A stretch of 64,000 bases of DNA. Source: Humulus lupulus. Taxonomy: Eukaryota; Streptophyta; Magnoliopsida; Rosales; Cannabaceae. The first letter of the stretch is position 1; each line of letters opens with the position of its first letter. The translations under genes were made by a program, and so were the position numbers. The stretch covers positions 212,043,948 through 212,107,947 of the forward strand of contig NC_084796.1 of assembly GCF_963169125.1 (NCBI RefSeq), in the 5' to 3' direction. Below the pieces are notes generated by a model, which was not told the origin of the DNA, made no database searches, and was given only the letters and a program-made list of their open reading frames with translations. This document shows, one piece after another, positions 1 through 11,517 of this stretch.

Positions 1-300
1 TTTCTCTTCTCTCCCTTACGATTTCTCTCTCTCTCTTCTCATTTCTTTCTTTCTCCTCCCCCATTTAGTGTCCATCTCAGATATTTGCTGGTGATGCCAC
101 CTCCATCGCTACCCCCAACGACGACGACCTGGTTCTTCTTCTTATTTCTTTCTTCTTTTGCTTCTTCCTCTTTCTTTCTTTCTTCTTCTTCTTCTTCTTC
201 TTCTTCTTCTTCTATCTTCCTTATTCTTCTTTTTCTTTCTTCAAATATTGTTTTCTTCTTCTTCTTCTTCTTCACATCTGATTTTGTACTTCATATTTGA
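1..300. repeat. CT-rich low-complexity tract with (TTC)n microsatellite
   Basis: The first 300 bases are almost pure pyrimidine. An uninterrupted run of TTC units lies at about 178-213 and a second at 254-271. Both strands are open here, but they encode only Ser/Phe/Leu or Lys/Glu runs, which is what a TTC/GAA repeat gives. This could be the transcribed leader of a gene to the left, but nothing downstream supports that. Confidence 0.85.
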
Positions 301-337
301 TTTTTCTGGATTTTTTTTTTCCAAATCTATTTAAGTA

Positions 338-1465
338 ACCAGGTACCATAACGCCTGATTCATTTTATTCATATCTGAATTTTTTATACCTAGCTGTAAC
401 CAGTTACAGTAACCAGGTACCATAACGTCTGATTCTTCACACCTCACAAATCAGTATCACTATCAAATATGGGAGAAGTTCATCTTTCCAGGTGAATTTG
501 AGAACTTCATGCGTATGCTGGTGCTTGTGATTGATTGTTCGTAAACGATGTTACCATACTTAATGTCTTTTTTTTTTCTCTTCAAATGTTTAGTGAATTT
601 GATATTGATGCGTTTGTCATCTTTTTCGGGGAGGTTTACAAAGGTGGGCAGCAGATGAAACAATGGGTGTTTGTGACAGATAATTCCATCTCCGAGTTAC
701 GGGTTGGAAGAATATTCTAATTGTTTGCTTGCCATCTTTTTCTGCTCACCAAACATTGATGATGATTCTTCTGTACCTTTTAACCGTAACCTTGTAGGAT
801 CAACAGTTAGTTACGTTAATACCTGAATTCTTCTTACTATCAATCAAAGTGACTATCTTTTAATTTTCAAAATAATTTGGTTGAAACTAGAGAGATTGTC
901 ATTTGAGGGTCTCATAAAAAGTTCCAACGTTAATATTGGTTTCATTCTGTCTGTTTAGATTTGATTTTGTTTTCACACCTGACAAAGTAACCAGGTACCA
1001 TGGCAATTGATTCTTTTTTTTAGATTTGATTTTTTTTTCAAACATTGTTGTAACCAGTTGCGATTATAATTAGTTTAGATTTTTTGTTTGAATCTTATGT
1101 TTTCCCAAGTCTGGCTAAGTAACCAGTTACCATCGCAACTGTTTCTGTTTTTTTTTTTCATTTTTTTTTTCAAACTTAGTTTTAACCAGTTACCTTCACG
1201 ATCAGTTTAGTTTATTTTTTCATTTTTTCTTCCAAATCTCACTAAGTAACGAGTTACAATTTAATTGATATTTTGATAATAGCACATTAGTTAAAAAATA
1301 AAAATTATTTTTATAGTTGTAACTAGTTACTATACAACACCACTTAAATAATAAAACTTATTTGTATAGTTGTAATCAGTTACCACACATCATTAAAAAA
1401 AATGGACAGTGGCATTCGATTATTATCACAAAAAAAAAATCAAAATTGTTTTGATAGTGTTAACC
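338..1465. repeat. Dispersed array of a GTAACCAGTTACC-like motif
   Basis: A 12-14 base palindrome-like motif (GTAACCAGTTAC, or GTAACCAGGTACCAT) recurs at about 336, 410, 986, 1049, 1115, 1172, 1245, 1317, 1370 and 1460. Spacing is irregular, 50-100 bases in the second half. Several copies are followed by a similar AT/T-rich stretch ending in GATTC or AGTTTAG, so the unit is probably a decayed tandem repeat of about 60-75 bases. No coding potential or known family is recognised. Confidence 0.6.
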
Positions 1466-2010
1466 AGTTACTGTGGATAAAATGTTGATTGAAAAAGATA
1501 AAAAAATAGAAGAAAAGAAAAAGAAATGAGAATAAAAAGTATGGTGATGAATATGTCTCAGTTTTTTCTTTCAAAGAATTATGTAAAAAAATATTTTACC
1601 AAATATAAATGATAAAAGTTAACAAAAATAGATTAAAATAATCTCAAAATATATCAAAAATAGGTACTAAAAAAGTACAAAAGATAAAATATAGTATACA
1701 AATAAAGTTTTACAAATATATGGAAAAAAAACTCCCATAAAAATGTAAACAAAAAAAAAATATACCATAAAAAACTTGAAAAGAAAATTGCCATATTTTT
1801 CAAAGTTTATAAAAAAATCTCATATTTGGTGTAATTTTCTCTTGTTTAAAACCAAAAGTCCAAATTGATATTAGAATAGAGGAGCCATAGTATAAATTCT
1901 TTACTTTACATAATGCGAAAATAATATTATATTGAAAAAAACGAAATCATATACTATGTCTTATTTTAATTGATTAGACATCAATTAAGACACATTTATT
2001 TGAAAGTATA
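1466..2010. other. AT-rich intergenic stretch, nothing recognised
   Basis: The sequence is dominated by A and T with poly-A runs. There is no ORF of note, no inverted repeat and no similarity to other parts of the window that I could see. Confidence 0.6.
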
Positions 2011-2372
2011 GTTTATAATTTTTGTACGATGTGTTTTGTCTCATTATCTGTTTGGACTCTGTGTTTTGACAAATTTCTTTTTAGACTTGTGTTTTGTAAA
2101 ATGGTTCAAATAGACTCCAAAACCCAATTTTGATGTAGGATAAATTATATATAACAACACAGTTATTAGGCAAAATGATTTTGTTTTTATTTTAAGTTGT
2201 TAGTTTGGTGATCTATTTGTAATTTTAGCTCAGAAAAATTTGACCAAAATCGAGTTTAGGGTTCTATTTGAACAATTTTACAAAATACAGGGTCCAAAAA
2301 ATCAGTTGTCAAAACACAGGATCTAAACAGATAATTAGACAAAACACAAAGCACAAAAAAAAATATAAAGCC
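2011..2372 (-). mobile_element. Non-autonomous inverted-repeat element (MITE), copy 1
   Basis: This is a foldback element of about 360 bases with long terminal inverted repeats. The left arm (2011-2110) contains TTATCTGTTTGGACTCTGTG, and the right arm (2265-2372) carries its reverse complement. The right end reads TATAAAGCC, as in the copy at 3382-3743. The centre matches that copy in reverse complement, so the two lie in opposite orientation. A target duplication is not clear at this copy, and the left boundary is approximate. Confidence 0.75.
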
Positions 2373-2579
2373 TGCAAAATAAATTCAAATCTTATTTACA
2401 TACCAATATATATACATATCTATACACACCACACTCATTGATTTCCTCTATAATAATGTACATTTAACATGTTTGATTAAAGTCTCATACATTGGAATAA
2501 AAATCACCTCTTAAAAGTGCAATATACTACTAATTTTGTAGTATAATACACGGACCATTTGTTAGAGAATATAATATAA

Positions 2580-3200
2580 TTCAATGGAAATTCTGAGATC
2601 AAATTCTAAGCAAAAATATAATAGACAAGGTACTAGATTAATTAAATATTACAACTCAATTGTAAAAAATACAAGTAAAATAAAAAGATGTAGAAGAAAT
2701 TTGGCTGATAAAACTGTTCAAATTGGAAAGAAATAAAAAACAAAATGAAATTTGGCTGCCAACACTCCAGGACATAGCCTGGGATGCTTGTGGCCGTGAT
2801 CTGAAGGCTATTACAGCCTCCTAATTTTGCACATTTTTTCCAAAACGTCTTAATACATTTCCTACATGATTTTGTAACCTTCATACAACTAATAAGCGTT
2901 AAAACAAACTTTCAACAACTATATCACATTATGGCTTCATGAAATTCAATAAAAAACATGTAACTCTGAATCTATACATTATTGGGTAATATTTAGATGT
3001 TACAAATTTGTAACTAATACTCTAAAATATATTACACTTAGACACATACACATATATCTAATTTTGTAAATATCAATATTATATTACAAAATGTAACATT
3101 TCATATTTATCACATTATTTAATATAATATTATATTATATAAACTAATATTACACCATTACCACATACGATCAAATGTTATAAGTATAATTGAAGCATAT
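2580..3200 (-). repeat. Fragment of an LTR-like repeat related to 7590-8610
   Basis: Bases 2745-2890 (GGCTGCCA..., CTAATTTTGCACATTTTTTCC, TTTTGTAACCTTCATACA) match 8105-8280 in the same order. The following AT-rich part (2980-3130, with repeated GTTACAAATTTG and ACAAAATGTAAC) matches 8380-8520. The copy is shorter and more diverged than the one at 7590-8610 and has no clear ends. The ORF on its minus strand is incidental. Confidence 0.6.
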
Positions 3201-3372
3201 ATATCCTTACTATATACTAAGAGCCTATAAGTCCTCAGAAGGAAATTGGTCTAACCTTTCGATATAATTCCAACTCAAGTCCTTTTTTTTTATTATGAAT
3301 GACTTGACCAACTAATAGATCTACTTCAAAGATTTTTTTTATGCTTATTTTGTCATTTTTCTTATTCCTTTA

Positions 3373-3752
3373 TTCAATTTTGGGTTTATACATTTTTGGA
3401 CCTGTGTTTTTTCCCATTATCTGTTTGGATCCTGTATTTTGACAAATTACTTTTTAGACCCTATGTGTTTGTAAAATTGTTAAAATAGAACCCTAAACCC
3501 GATTTTGGTCAATGTTTTCTCAACTAAAATCACAAATAATTTACCAAACTAACAATTCAGAACAAAAATAAAATTATTCTGCTTAAAATCTGTGTTGTTA
3601 TATTAAATTTTTTCTCCATCAAAATTAAGTTTAGGGTTCTATTTTAACCATTTTACAAAATATAGAGTCCAAAAAGTAATTTGTCAAAACACAGGATCCA
3701 AACAGACAATGGGAAAAAACAAGATTCAAAAATGTATAAAGCCTTTAATTTT
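3373..3752 (+). mobile_element. Non-autonomous Mutator-like MITE, copy 2, with 9-base TSD
   Basis: The element body is 3382-3743. It begins GGGTTTATACATTTTTGGA and ends AAAAATGTATAAAGCC, near-perfect terminal inverted repeats that continue inward for about 100 bases. The flanks are TTCAATTTT (3373-3381) and TTTAATTTT (3744-3752), which match at 8 of 9 bases. A 9-base duplication with long inverted repeats is typical of Mutator-superfamily elements. It encodes nothing and would depend on a transposase supplied elsewhere. Confidence 0.8.
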
Positions 3753-4117
3753 TATTGGTTAATAGTCCATGTACTTATATACTCAATTAATGGTTACTTT
3801 TCATAATTGATATTGGGTTTCTAGCCCAATTTTAATTTTTAACATAACCCTTTTCTTGTTTTGGTTTTTTCTTTTTCAATCACTAGAGTCTCAACATAGT
3901 GATTTTTATCTAATCTATTTTTTTTTTTTTAAATCATTTTATTTGATTTATCATAAACAAACATTCTTATTCTACTTTAATCTGTGTTGTCTACACCATA
4001 TTTAATTTTTTTTTTTAACATTACACAATATTTACTTGACAAAACTATAATTGAAATTATTTGTTTTTGTTTGATCTATTTAAATATTTTTTATTTATCT
4101 ATTTTATTTAAAAGAAA
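3753..4117. other. AT-rich stretch, nothing recognised
   Basis: The sequence is T-rich with several runs of eight or more T. I see no gene, repeat unit or element end in it. Confidence 0.6.
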
Positions 4118-5117
4118 TATTGATATGAATAAATAACATTTTTGTCTCCTGAACAATAACCACTATACGATCGTGCCCCTTGAATGATTCACGATGTTAA
4201 AAATTACCCTCAAACTATACATGTTACTTAAATATAGGACAATTGTTAAATTTCGTTCTATGTGGCTAACAGATTGATAATGTGGCATTTTTTCTGTTAA
4301 TGTAGCATTGCCATGTGTTGAATAAATAACAATTTTGCCTCCCAAACTTTGACCACTACCAAAATGTACTATTTTTATTAAAACTAATTTAAAATTTTTA
4401 AAGAAAATCTATTTCTTTTCTTAAAAATAATAATTACATCCTTAAAAATTAAGAAAATAAACAATACTAAAAGTTTCAAATTAATTAAATAAATTTTCAA
4501 ATATTCAAAAATTAAAAATTTAATTAATAACAAATAATTTTTTTTTACTTTTTCTTTTCTTTTACATTATAAAATAAATATATCTTAAATTAAAAATTAG
4601 AAATAAATCCTAAAACAAAATTTTTTCCCTCCATAATCTTCCTTTTAAATTAAAAGTTTTTTTTTATTTGTTTAAGTCATTCGTCGTCCTCCTCTTTAAT
4701 TAAATTTTTTTCTTTGTTTTAGTACTTATGTTAAATTTTCATTATAAAATAGACTTATTTTATATTGTAACAAAAAAGTAAATGAAAAATTAAAAAATAA
4801 TTATTTGTGATTAATTCTATTTTTAATTTTTTTAAAGATTTAAGTAATATTTTTAAGAAAAAAAGTAGATTTTTTTATTAAAATTGACACAATTTGGGAG
4901 TGGTCAAAGTTAAGGGAGCAAAATTATTAATTATTCTACACATGACACTGCCACATCATTAATCTATTAGCCACCTATGATGAAATCTAATAGAAGTCTC
5001 ATGTTTCAGTAAAGTGTATAGTTCGGGAGGAATTTTAAACATCACGAATTATTTGGGAGTACAATCATATAGTGGTCATAGTTTAGGGAGCAAAAATATT
5101 ATTTATTCTATTGATAT
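4118..5117. mobile_element. Mutator-like foldback element with perfect 9-base TSD
   Basis: The element occupies 4127-5108 (982 bases) between two copies of TATTGATAT (4118-4126 and 5109-5117), a perfect 9-base duplication. It starts GAATAAATAACATTTTTG and ends with the near-complement CAAAAATATTATTTATTC. The inverted repeats run far inward: ACCACTATACGATCG on the left pairs with the region around 5060-5075, and CCAAACTTTGACCACTACC (4342-4360) pairs with 4895-4915. Most of the element can therefore fold into one long hairpin. It has no transposase, so it is non-autonomous. Confidence 0.88.
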
Positions 5118-5574
5118 TTATTTTCCTGTTTTATTTATAAGAATTCATATTTATCTTCTATTTTGTTTTCCTTTTTTTTATTATTTGTTTATATTCTTGG
5201 TCTTCTATTTGTTAAATGTATACTTTTCGGGGTGTTTATATCTCCAATTTTTCTGAAAAGAATCATTTAAGTCCCTAAACTTAATTTTGTATTACTTAAT
5301 TCCTTAAATTTTATAAAGTGATGCATTTATAAAGTGATGCATTTATAATTATAACAAATATTGTATAATTTTTTAAAAATCCTTTTTCTTATTTTTTAAT
5401 TAAATTAAAATTTTATAATTTAAGTGGAACAAATATCAATGATTGAAATATATGTATTTTTAAAAAATTGAATAAATATATAATCAATTATATATTAAAA
5501 AATCAATAATTTGACAATAGGTGTTAAATGCCAAAGGCACGTATCATCCACTAGTATATATATTAGACAATTCT
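5118..5574. other. AT-rich stretch with one short tandem duplication
   Basis: A direct repeat of TATAAAGTGATGCATT lies side by side at about 5314-5345. Otherwise I see no gene or known element. Confidence 0.5.
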
Positions 5575-5965
5575 CATATAAGAGCTTCACTTTAAGCTCT
5601 ACCGGTAGAGCTCTTTAGTGTTCTCAACCCGTAAACAGTTTTTAGTACGAATTTTTTATGACCGTGTATATTGTAGTTGTTTAGAGCCAACTACAAATTT
5701 TCAGAAAACTTTAAATAATTTAAAATTCCGAAAACTAAGTTCAAACGTGTTGCTTTCTAAGCGCATAAAAAAAATTACTCACGTGTGCAATATGTTTGAA
5801 CATAGTTTTCGGTACTGTAAACTATTCAGAATTTTCTGAAAATTTGCAGGATGCTCTAAATAGCTACAATATACATGCTTATAAAAAAAAATGATGCCAA
5901 AAATTGTTCACGGGTTAAAAATACTGAGAGCCCCACCGGTACAGCTTAAAGTAAAACACTATAAC
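5575..5965. mobile_element. Inverted-repeat element with CACTTTAAGCTCTACCGGT ends
   Basis: The left arm starts near 5585 (CACTTTAAGCTCTACCGGT, then GAGCTCTTTAGTGTTCTCAACCCG). The right arm, ending near 5960, is its reverse complement with mismatches (CGGGTT...CTGAGAGCC, ACCGGTACAGCTTAAAGT). The interior also pairs: GTTGTTTAGAGC at 5678-5689 with GCTCTAAATAGC at 5853-5864. It is a non-coding hairpin of about 390 bases, consistent with a MITE. No convincing target duplication was found, so the superfamily is open. Confidence 0.65.
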
Positions 5966-6590
5966 AAAATTGTTATATATATATATATATATTTATATGC
6001 TAGTTTTATTCATTTGAAGTAAATTATTAATTAATAATGTTTCATTATTATATACTGGTAGTAATTACATAGATACGAGTGTTTGTATATATAGTAGCTA
6101 GGGAGCATCATTTTTTTTGTGATAATCTCTTGCTTTATCTTTAATGATTATATGGCTGCCTGCCACTTGCTAGATCCGCGCACTCTGAGTCGTTGGAATT
6201 GTTGTTATTTCTACTTTACACACAAAAGATTTTTTTGTGGCGATCATTAATTTCTGTATCATTTTATTAGAAAGTAAATTTTGGATCCTCTTTACCAATT
6301 TTCTTGGACATAGATACTTATCTCCACATATATGTAATGCGTGACAACAAAATTGAGGGTTCGTACATCAATTAGCATTACAAAATATTAGGAAATTTGA
6401 GCTAATATGATTGAAAGATTGTTTTGGAGTAAAATACCCCTATTATTATTCCCTCATATATTCTCTCTCACACAAATGTCCTAAACTCGAAATCTCCCTC
6501 ACCTCCAAATCTCATTTTTTTCCATCAATTTTTTTAATCATGATTTACTGTTAACGAATATATAAATTCCACAGAATAAATAGAAACTAA
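5966..6590. other. AT-rich stretch with a short (AT)n run
   Basis: An AT dinucleotide run lies at about 5974-5992. The rest, including the less AT-rich patch at 6150-6200, shows no ORF, repeat or element end that I can identify. Confidence 0.5.
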
Positions 6591-7239
6591 AGGCATGATT
6601 GGTATAATATTCAAGAATGATTTTATGTTTTCAAAAATTAAAAGTTGTGGGACCTACAAATAATACTTGATTGGTTAAATGTTTTTGGAAACTAATTCCA
6701 AAAACAACTTCAATTTTAATGAAGGATTTTGAAAACGAAAATTTATTGTTTTCAGTATAATCTTACTATTTTAAAAAATATATTTTTTTATTGCTAATTT
6801 TATTTTATTTTTCTTACAGTCTTGATTTTTCTTCTTTTTCATTTTTACAAGTCAATCTACTTTTTAAAATTTTTATTTATATTAATTTAGTAAAATAATT
6901 AATTATAAAATTATATAACAGAATATAATTTAATACTATTTTACAATATATTTGCTAAAAAAAATCATTGATCAAATAAAAATTACAACAAATAAATAAA
7001 AAAAATATTTTCACTTCAATTATTATTATACCAAAAATAAAAAATATATATATTACATATTCAATTTTTAGATTTTCTACCAAAAAAATATTCAATTTTA
7101 TAAAACTCAAAAATAGTTAACGGACAATACATTCAATCACATTTTGATAAACATATTTTCAGACACTAAATCTAGATTCTTTTTTCATAATCATACTTTT
7201 TCAAAATACAATTTTTAGATCACTAATCAATCATGCCCT
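6591..7239. mobile_element. hAT-like non-autonomous element with GGGCATGATTGGT-type ends
   Basis: The left end is AGGCATGATTGGT and the right end is ATCAATCATGCCCT, which are inverted repeats. Inside each end are matched stretches rich in TTTTCAAAA and TTTTGGAAA. The interior is AT-rich and non-coding. Ends of the form (A)GGGC(A/C)TGATTGGT are common among plant hAT-type MITEs. A clean 8-base target duplication was not found, so the superfamily call rests on the ends alone. Confidence 0.55.
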
Positions 7240-7364
7240 AAAAAAATATGACTTTAATATAAAAAAAATCAAAGTTAATGACAATGCAATATTGTTATAA
7301 ATTTAATTAATGTACCATTATTAAATTTTAATTTATCAATATAATTAAATTTTACTTTCAGCTA

Positions 7365-7571
7365 AACCAATCACGTATTCAGTTTCTGTTATATTTTCAA
7401 ATTTAATCTCAATCACAGATTCAGTTTTTTAAAACTCAAAAACAGTTTACTGACATTGAACCAATCACATTTTCAGAAACATGTTTTCAGTCACTAAATT
7501 CAGATTTTCATTTCAGAATCCCACTTTTCCAAAATACAGTTTTCTAATCGCGAACCAATCAGACCCTAAAC
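7365..7571. mobile_element. Partial second hAT-like element
   Basis: The motif AACCAATCACATTTTCAG occurs at 7459 with a weaker form at 7366 (CCAATCACGTATTCAG). The segment ends GAACCAATCAGACCCTAAA, resembling the right arm of the element ending at 7239. Only one arm is recognisable, so this is a truncated or rearranged relative. Confidence 0.45.
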
Positions 7572-7589
7572 TTTCAACTCAAGACAAGA

Positions 7590-8610
7590 ATACTTGATAA
7601 AATAAAGTTATAACTCTAATGCTAAATATACAAGTGAAATAGATATATGAAGAAGTGGAAGAGAATGCGATTACAGACATAAGATAATAACAATACAAAT
7701 AAAATAAGAATAGTAGAAAAAATATGAAGAACACTCTTACACTCACACAACCTTAAGTGAATAGTAGTGAGGATAGCTACACTTGATCAAGGTTCGAAAC
7801 CTTTGTCCAAAAATTTATTTTCACTATTCTCTTAGCACTAAGTGACTCTCAAGTTTAGGAAATAGTTCCATGAAATTATCAAGTCTTTTTGTTTTACAGT
7901 CAAGTGCCAAAATGAATGAAAAATTCTTATTGACAAGTGACCAAATGGTTTCTATTTATAGAGTTTTGAGACACCCTTTAAATTTCAAATTCTACTAACC
8001 TCGCTAACTGTTACCAATGTTAAATTAGATGTTTATGGAATTAAAAGAAAAATTTGGGAGTTACTTGAAGTGTTCCAAACATTCAAATTGATGAAAATGC
8101 AAAATGGGATGTGGCTGTCACCCTTCTAGGCCTCGACCTAAGTCATTCTATGCCACGGCCATGAGGCTCTGCCACCCAGGCCGCGACCTGGGGCGTTTTG
8201 TAACCTCCCAATTTTGTATTTTTCCACAAAAATGTCACAACTCAATCCATTTTGATTTTGTAACTTCCATACACCTAAGGATAATCAAAATCACTTCTCC
8301 AATAGCTATTCAACATAATAGCTCCTCAAATTCAATTTTGAAATGTGCAACTCTTATTTTACACAAGAATAGGTGATGTTTCGAAGTTACAAATTATTAC
8401 GGATTTTATAAGATGCGTAACTCCCAAAAATATGTTACAAATTTGGACACACACTTTTGTCCAATTTATTTGTAACTCTCAAACTATTTTACAAAATGTG
8501 ACAAATTTATTTTTCCACATTTATTTTACCTAACATTATATTATTATAAATAATATAATATGTACCTTGCTAAATAAAATAGATCCTAGGACATCACCTA
8601 AAAGTGCAAA
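7590..8610 (-). repeat. LTR-like repeat on the minus strand
   Basis: This AT-rich block of about 1 kb shares its right half with 2580-3200. Read on the minus strand, it carries a CTCTATAAATAG TATA box at about 7953-7964 and an 'AGGTGATGTCCTAGGATC' segment near 8580-8600, as expected for a retrotransposon LTR promoter. A GC-richer insert lies at 8110-8200. There is no coding region beside it and no target duplication could be fixed, so it is a solo or broken LTR of unknown lineage. Confidence 0.5.
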
Positions 8611-9130
8611 GATTCATCTTCTTAAACCCAAAAACTATCAACATTATATATTTTTGGAAAAAAAATTCATGGATAATTAAGTACCTTTGATTTATTGAAT
8701 TGCTTGCCTAATACATAGATAATCATCGAAGTATGATCAAAACCCATCAATCATAATGTATCAAAATTCTGGCCTTTCTAATTCTAGACATATCATTGGA
8801 AACATATCGAACAACAGTGAAATGTATTGAATATTGACACTTATAATTTAACTACATAATTGAAAAACCATCGAACAAGCATCGAAGTGGGTCCCTACCA
8901 AATCTAACCCAAAAATCGAATAGGCATTGAAACTATCCAAAAAAAAATCAAGTTTTAATCCTTGACAAACCAAACATGAACATAGAATCTAATAAAAAAT
9001 GATTAATTCAAACACATTAACAATCAATAAATCTAATATTTAAACCATGTTTTAATTGAAATTAATACACAATTTTAGTTTTAACCATAAAATCCTTTAA
9101 AAAAAACAAATTTGTAGCTTACATTGTGTT
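8611..9130. other. AT-rich stretch, nothing recognised
   Basis: A few 'CATCGAA' words recur (8725-8930), but I see no unit length, ORF or element end. Confidence 0.5.
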
Positions 9131-9715
9131 TGGACGGTGATGGGGGACTAAGAATAGTGTTAGCTAGTGGCACAGATAAGTTTTGTGTAAGGATAACAAC
9201 GAGAATGGTATGCTTATTGTTAAAAAATCTACTTGTTGACGCAGTTTTTCACCAACAATAGACTAAGCAGTCTGAAATAGATAATTAACCTTTTTATGAA
9301 ACTGTAAATAAATATCACACAAGAATTTTACGTGGTTCAATGATTAAAATATACTTAGTCTACGAGTCTATGTTATTCTATTTATGATCTCTCGAAAAAT
9401 TGTTTAAGACAATTTTGGCAGAGTTTTTGCGTACAAAAGTTCGTCCCTTTCTCAATTCATTCCCACTTTATTTATAGGGGTTCAATGGACAATTTCGGGT
9501 AGCGTTAGATACTGGTAACTTACAAGAATGGGTAACTTCCTAAACATATAAATAAATATCTTAAGTACATTGATTGCCTAATATTACACATTTATCAGGC
9601 AATGATTACAATACATTAATTACACATATAAAATCTCCAAGTTTGTTCACATTCAAGCTTGTACGCTTTATGAGACTACTGAGAGATGAATGCGTCCCTC
9701 GAACTGGAGTTTAAT
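9131..9715 (-). repeat. LTR-like fragment on the minus strand
   Basis: The segment contains ACAAGAATTTTACGTGGTTC (9319-9338) and, on the minus strand, CCCCTATAAATAA (about 9468-9480), a TATA box. Both are familiar features of plant retrotransposon LTRs. It directly abuts the truncated left end of copia-1, so its insertion or a deletion may have removed the rest of that element. Ends and lineage are not determined. Confidence 0.45.
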
Positions 9716-11517
9716 TTTAACACTTGGTAAACTCTGTGCATGTTTAATTGTACAACATTAAAGACTTAGAAGTTGGGATTCACAAGTGGTTATGTGAATA
9801 AATTGAAAAATTTCCATGGAGTCATTCAGTGAATCAGTTTAATAATCATAAAATATTACAAAAGAGTTTGTATCTCTTCAATGCTACTTTAATGAAGCAT
9901 GATTATTATATCACTATATTTTCTAGTTAAGTTGTACTAGAAATAATGACCGCAAGTCAAGTAAGCAAGTTATTGATAATTAACAATGATAAAACCAAAT
10001 AATATCACAAATTCTGTAAAACATTGTTATAGTGGGAGCGTTAGTTAGTAACTATTCCATTACAAATATAAAGATAGTTAAATTGTGTGTAACACAATCT
10101 AACTGTACTTCATTATCATACTAGTATATGAAATGAAAAGTTTTTATGGAAAACAATGGTTGAAATACCATGAATCTAAAAATAGAATTTGGAATTCTAT
10201 GACATCTAGATTCTTGAACATCCAACTAAAGTTCATTGAACTTCGGTTTGAAACATGATATTCAAGATGAAGAGGAGAACAGAGGAAAAGTATAGACTTT
10301 TCAAAGTTAGGTTAATAGCCTATGGCTATAAACAGAAAGATGAATTTATTACTCGAATAAATATCTTCTACTACAACCAAACTTAAATCTGTTTACATAC
10401 TCTTATCCACTGCTTTATGCATGGATTCTGAGATTAATTTAAATGAATGTCTAAGTAATCTTTACTGAATGAGTGAAATGGCAAAATCATTTGAAGATCT
10501 TGACCAGAAAGATTCCGTTGTCATTCTTTTTCTTAATATTGACAACGTTCTAATCATTGGGAATGATGTAGAGAAATTGTCAATAGAAAAGAAATGGTTA
10601 GTTGAACATTTCTAAATATAGATTTAGAAAAGAAAAGAATGTTCTATACATTCAACTCTATAGAGATTGAAAGAACAATCCTTAGGCACTGTCTCAAGCG
10701 ACTTATATAGATAAGAAGCTTAAATGCTTTAGTTTACAAAAATCCAAGAAAGGTTTTTTGTCTTCCCGATCAGGAGGATGTATTATCTAAATAATAATGT
10801 CAATTTATTCTTTTACTATAAAAGAAGGACATGAGACAATATTCCTACAACTAAGTGATAGACTGTTTAATGTATTGAATGTTATGTTTTCGAATTGACA
10901 TTTGTTAAACGGTGAGAATAGTCAGTAGTTGTTAATCCAATGATGAGTTGAGTCATTGAATAATTATAAGGACTTAATTTTGAGTATTTAGAATATGATA
11001 CGGATTATATGTATGTGCATTTAGGCAATGACCTAAAATCCCAAAAGGATGAACTGATTTGAAATCTTCAAAGGCTGAGATCAAAATCAGCTTCCATAAC
11101 TATGGATGAGAAGCATTAATCTGGAAATGTATTAGACATTTCAGATTTTTATGTTTCACCACAAAATCCAAAATATAACATCTACGAGTAGTTAAATAGA
11201 CTAATGGATTTAGTTAAGTTCTTTGTCATTCTGAAAAGATTTTCAGACTAGAATAAACAACTGGTATCTCACTCTGAGAGCAATGGAGATGCAACTAATC
11301 TAGAGGAACTAAAAATCATGAGAGGATAAAGCACATGAAATGAAGTATCATTTAATTCAATACAATTTTACATAATTGATGTAATCATCTTGAAGTTAAC
11401 TTCAAAGCAGATTCTTACAAAACTATTACAAATACTTTGTTAGACAAATTCAGTCAGGAGAATGTATTTAACATATTGAAAGAGATGCCTCAATTTGATT
11501 TAGGGCAAGTGGGAGAT
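9716..11517 (+). pseudogene. copia-1: decayed Ty1/copia pol (end of integrase, RT, RNase H)
   Basis: No long ORF survives, but the DNA aligns with the pol region of copia-2. 'GTTTGTATCT.CAATGCTACTTTAATGAAGCATGA' near 9865 matches 33409-33444. 'ATAGTGGGAGCGTTAGT' near 10029 matches 33585. The RT segment from about 10150 ('ATTCAAGATGAAGAGGAGAACAG...') matches 33815 onward. The YVDD box near 10530 is damaged (reads as LNIDN), and the RNase H part ends with a polypurine tract at 11503-11516. Stops and small indels are frequent. It is 5'-truncated: gag, protease, most of integrase and the 5' LTR are missing. This is an old relative of copia-2. Confidence 0.8.

Noticed and set aside
39..300. Open frames on both strands in the first 300 bases
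   Set aside because: They translate only the TTC/GAA microsatellite and carry no protein-like composition.
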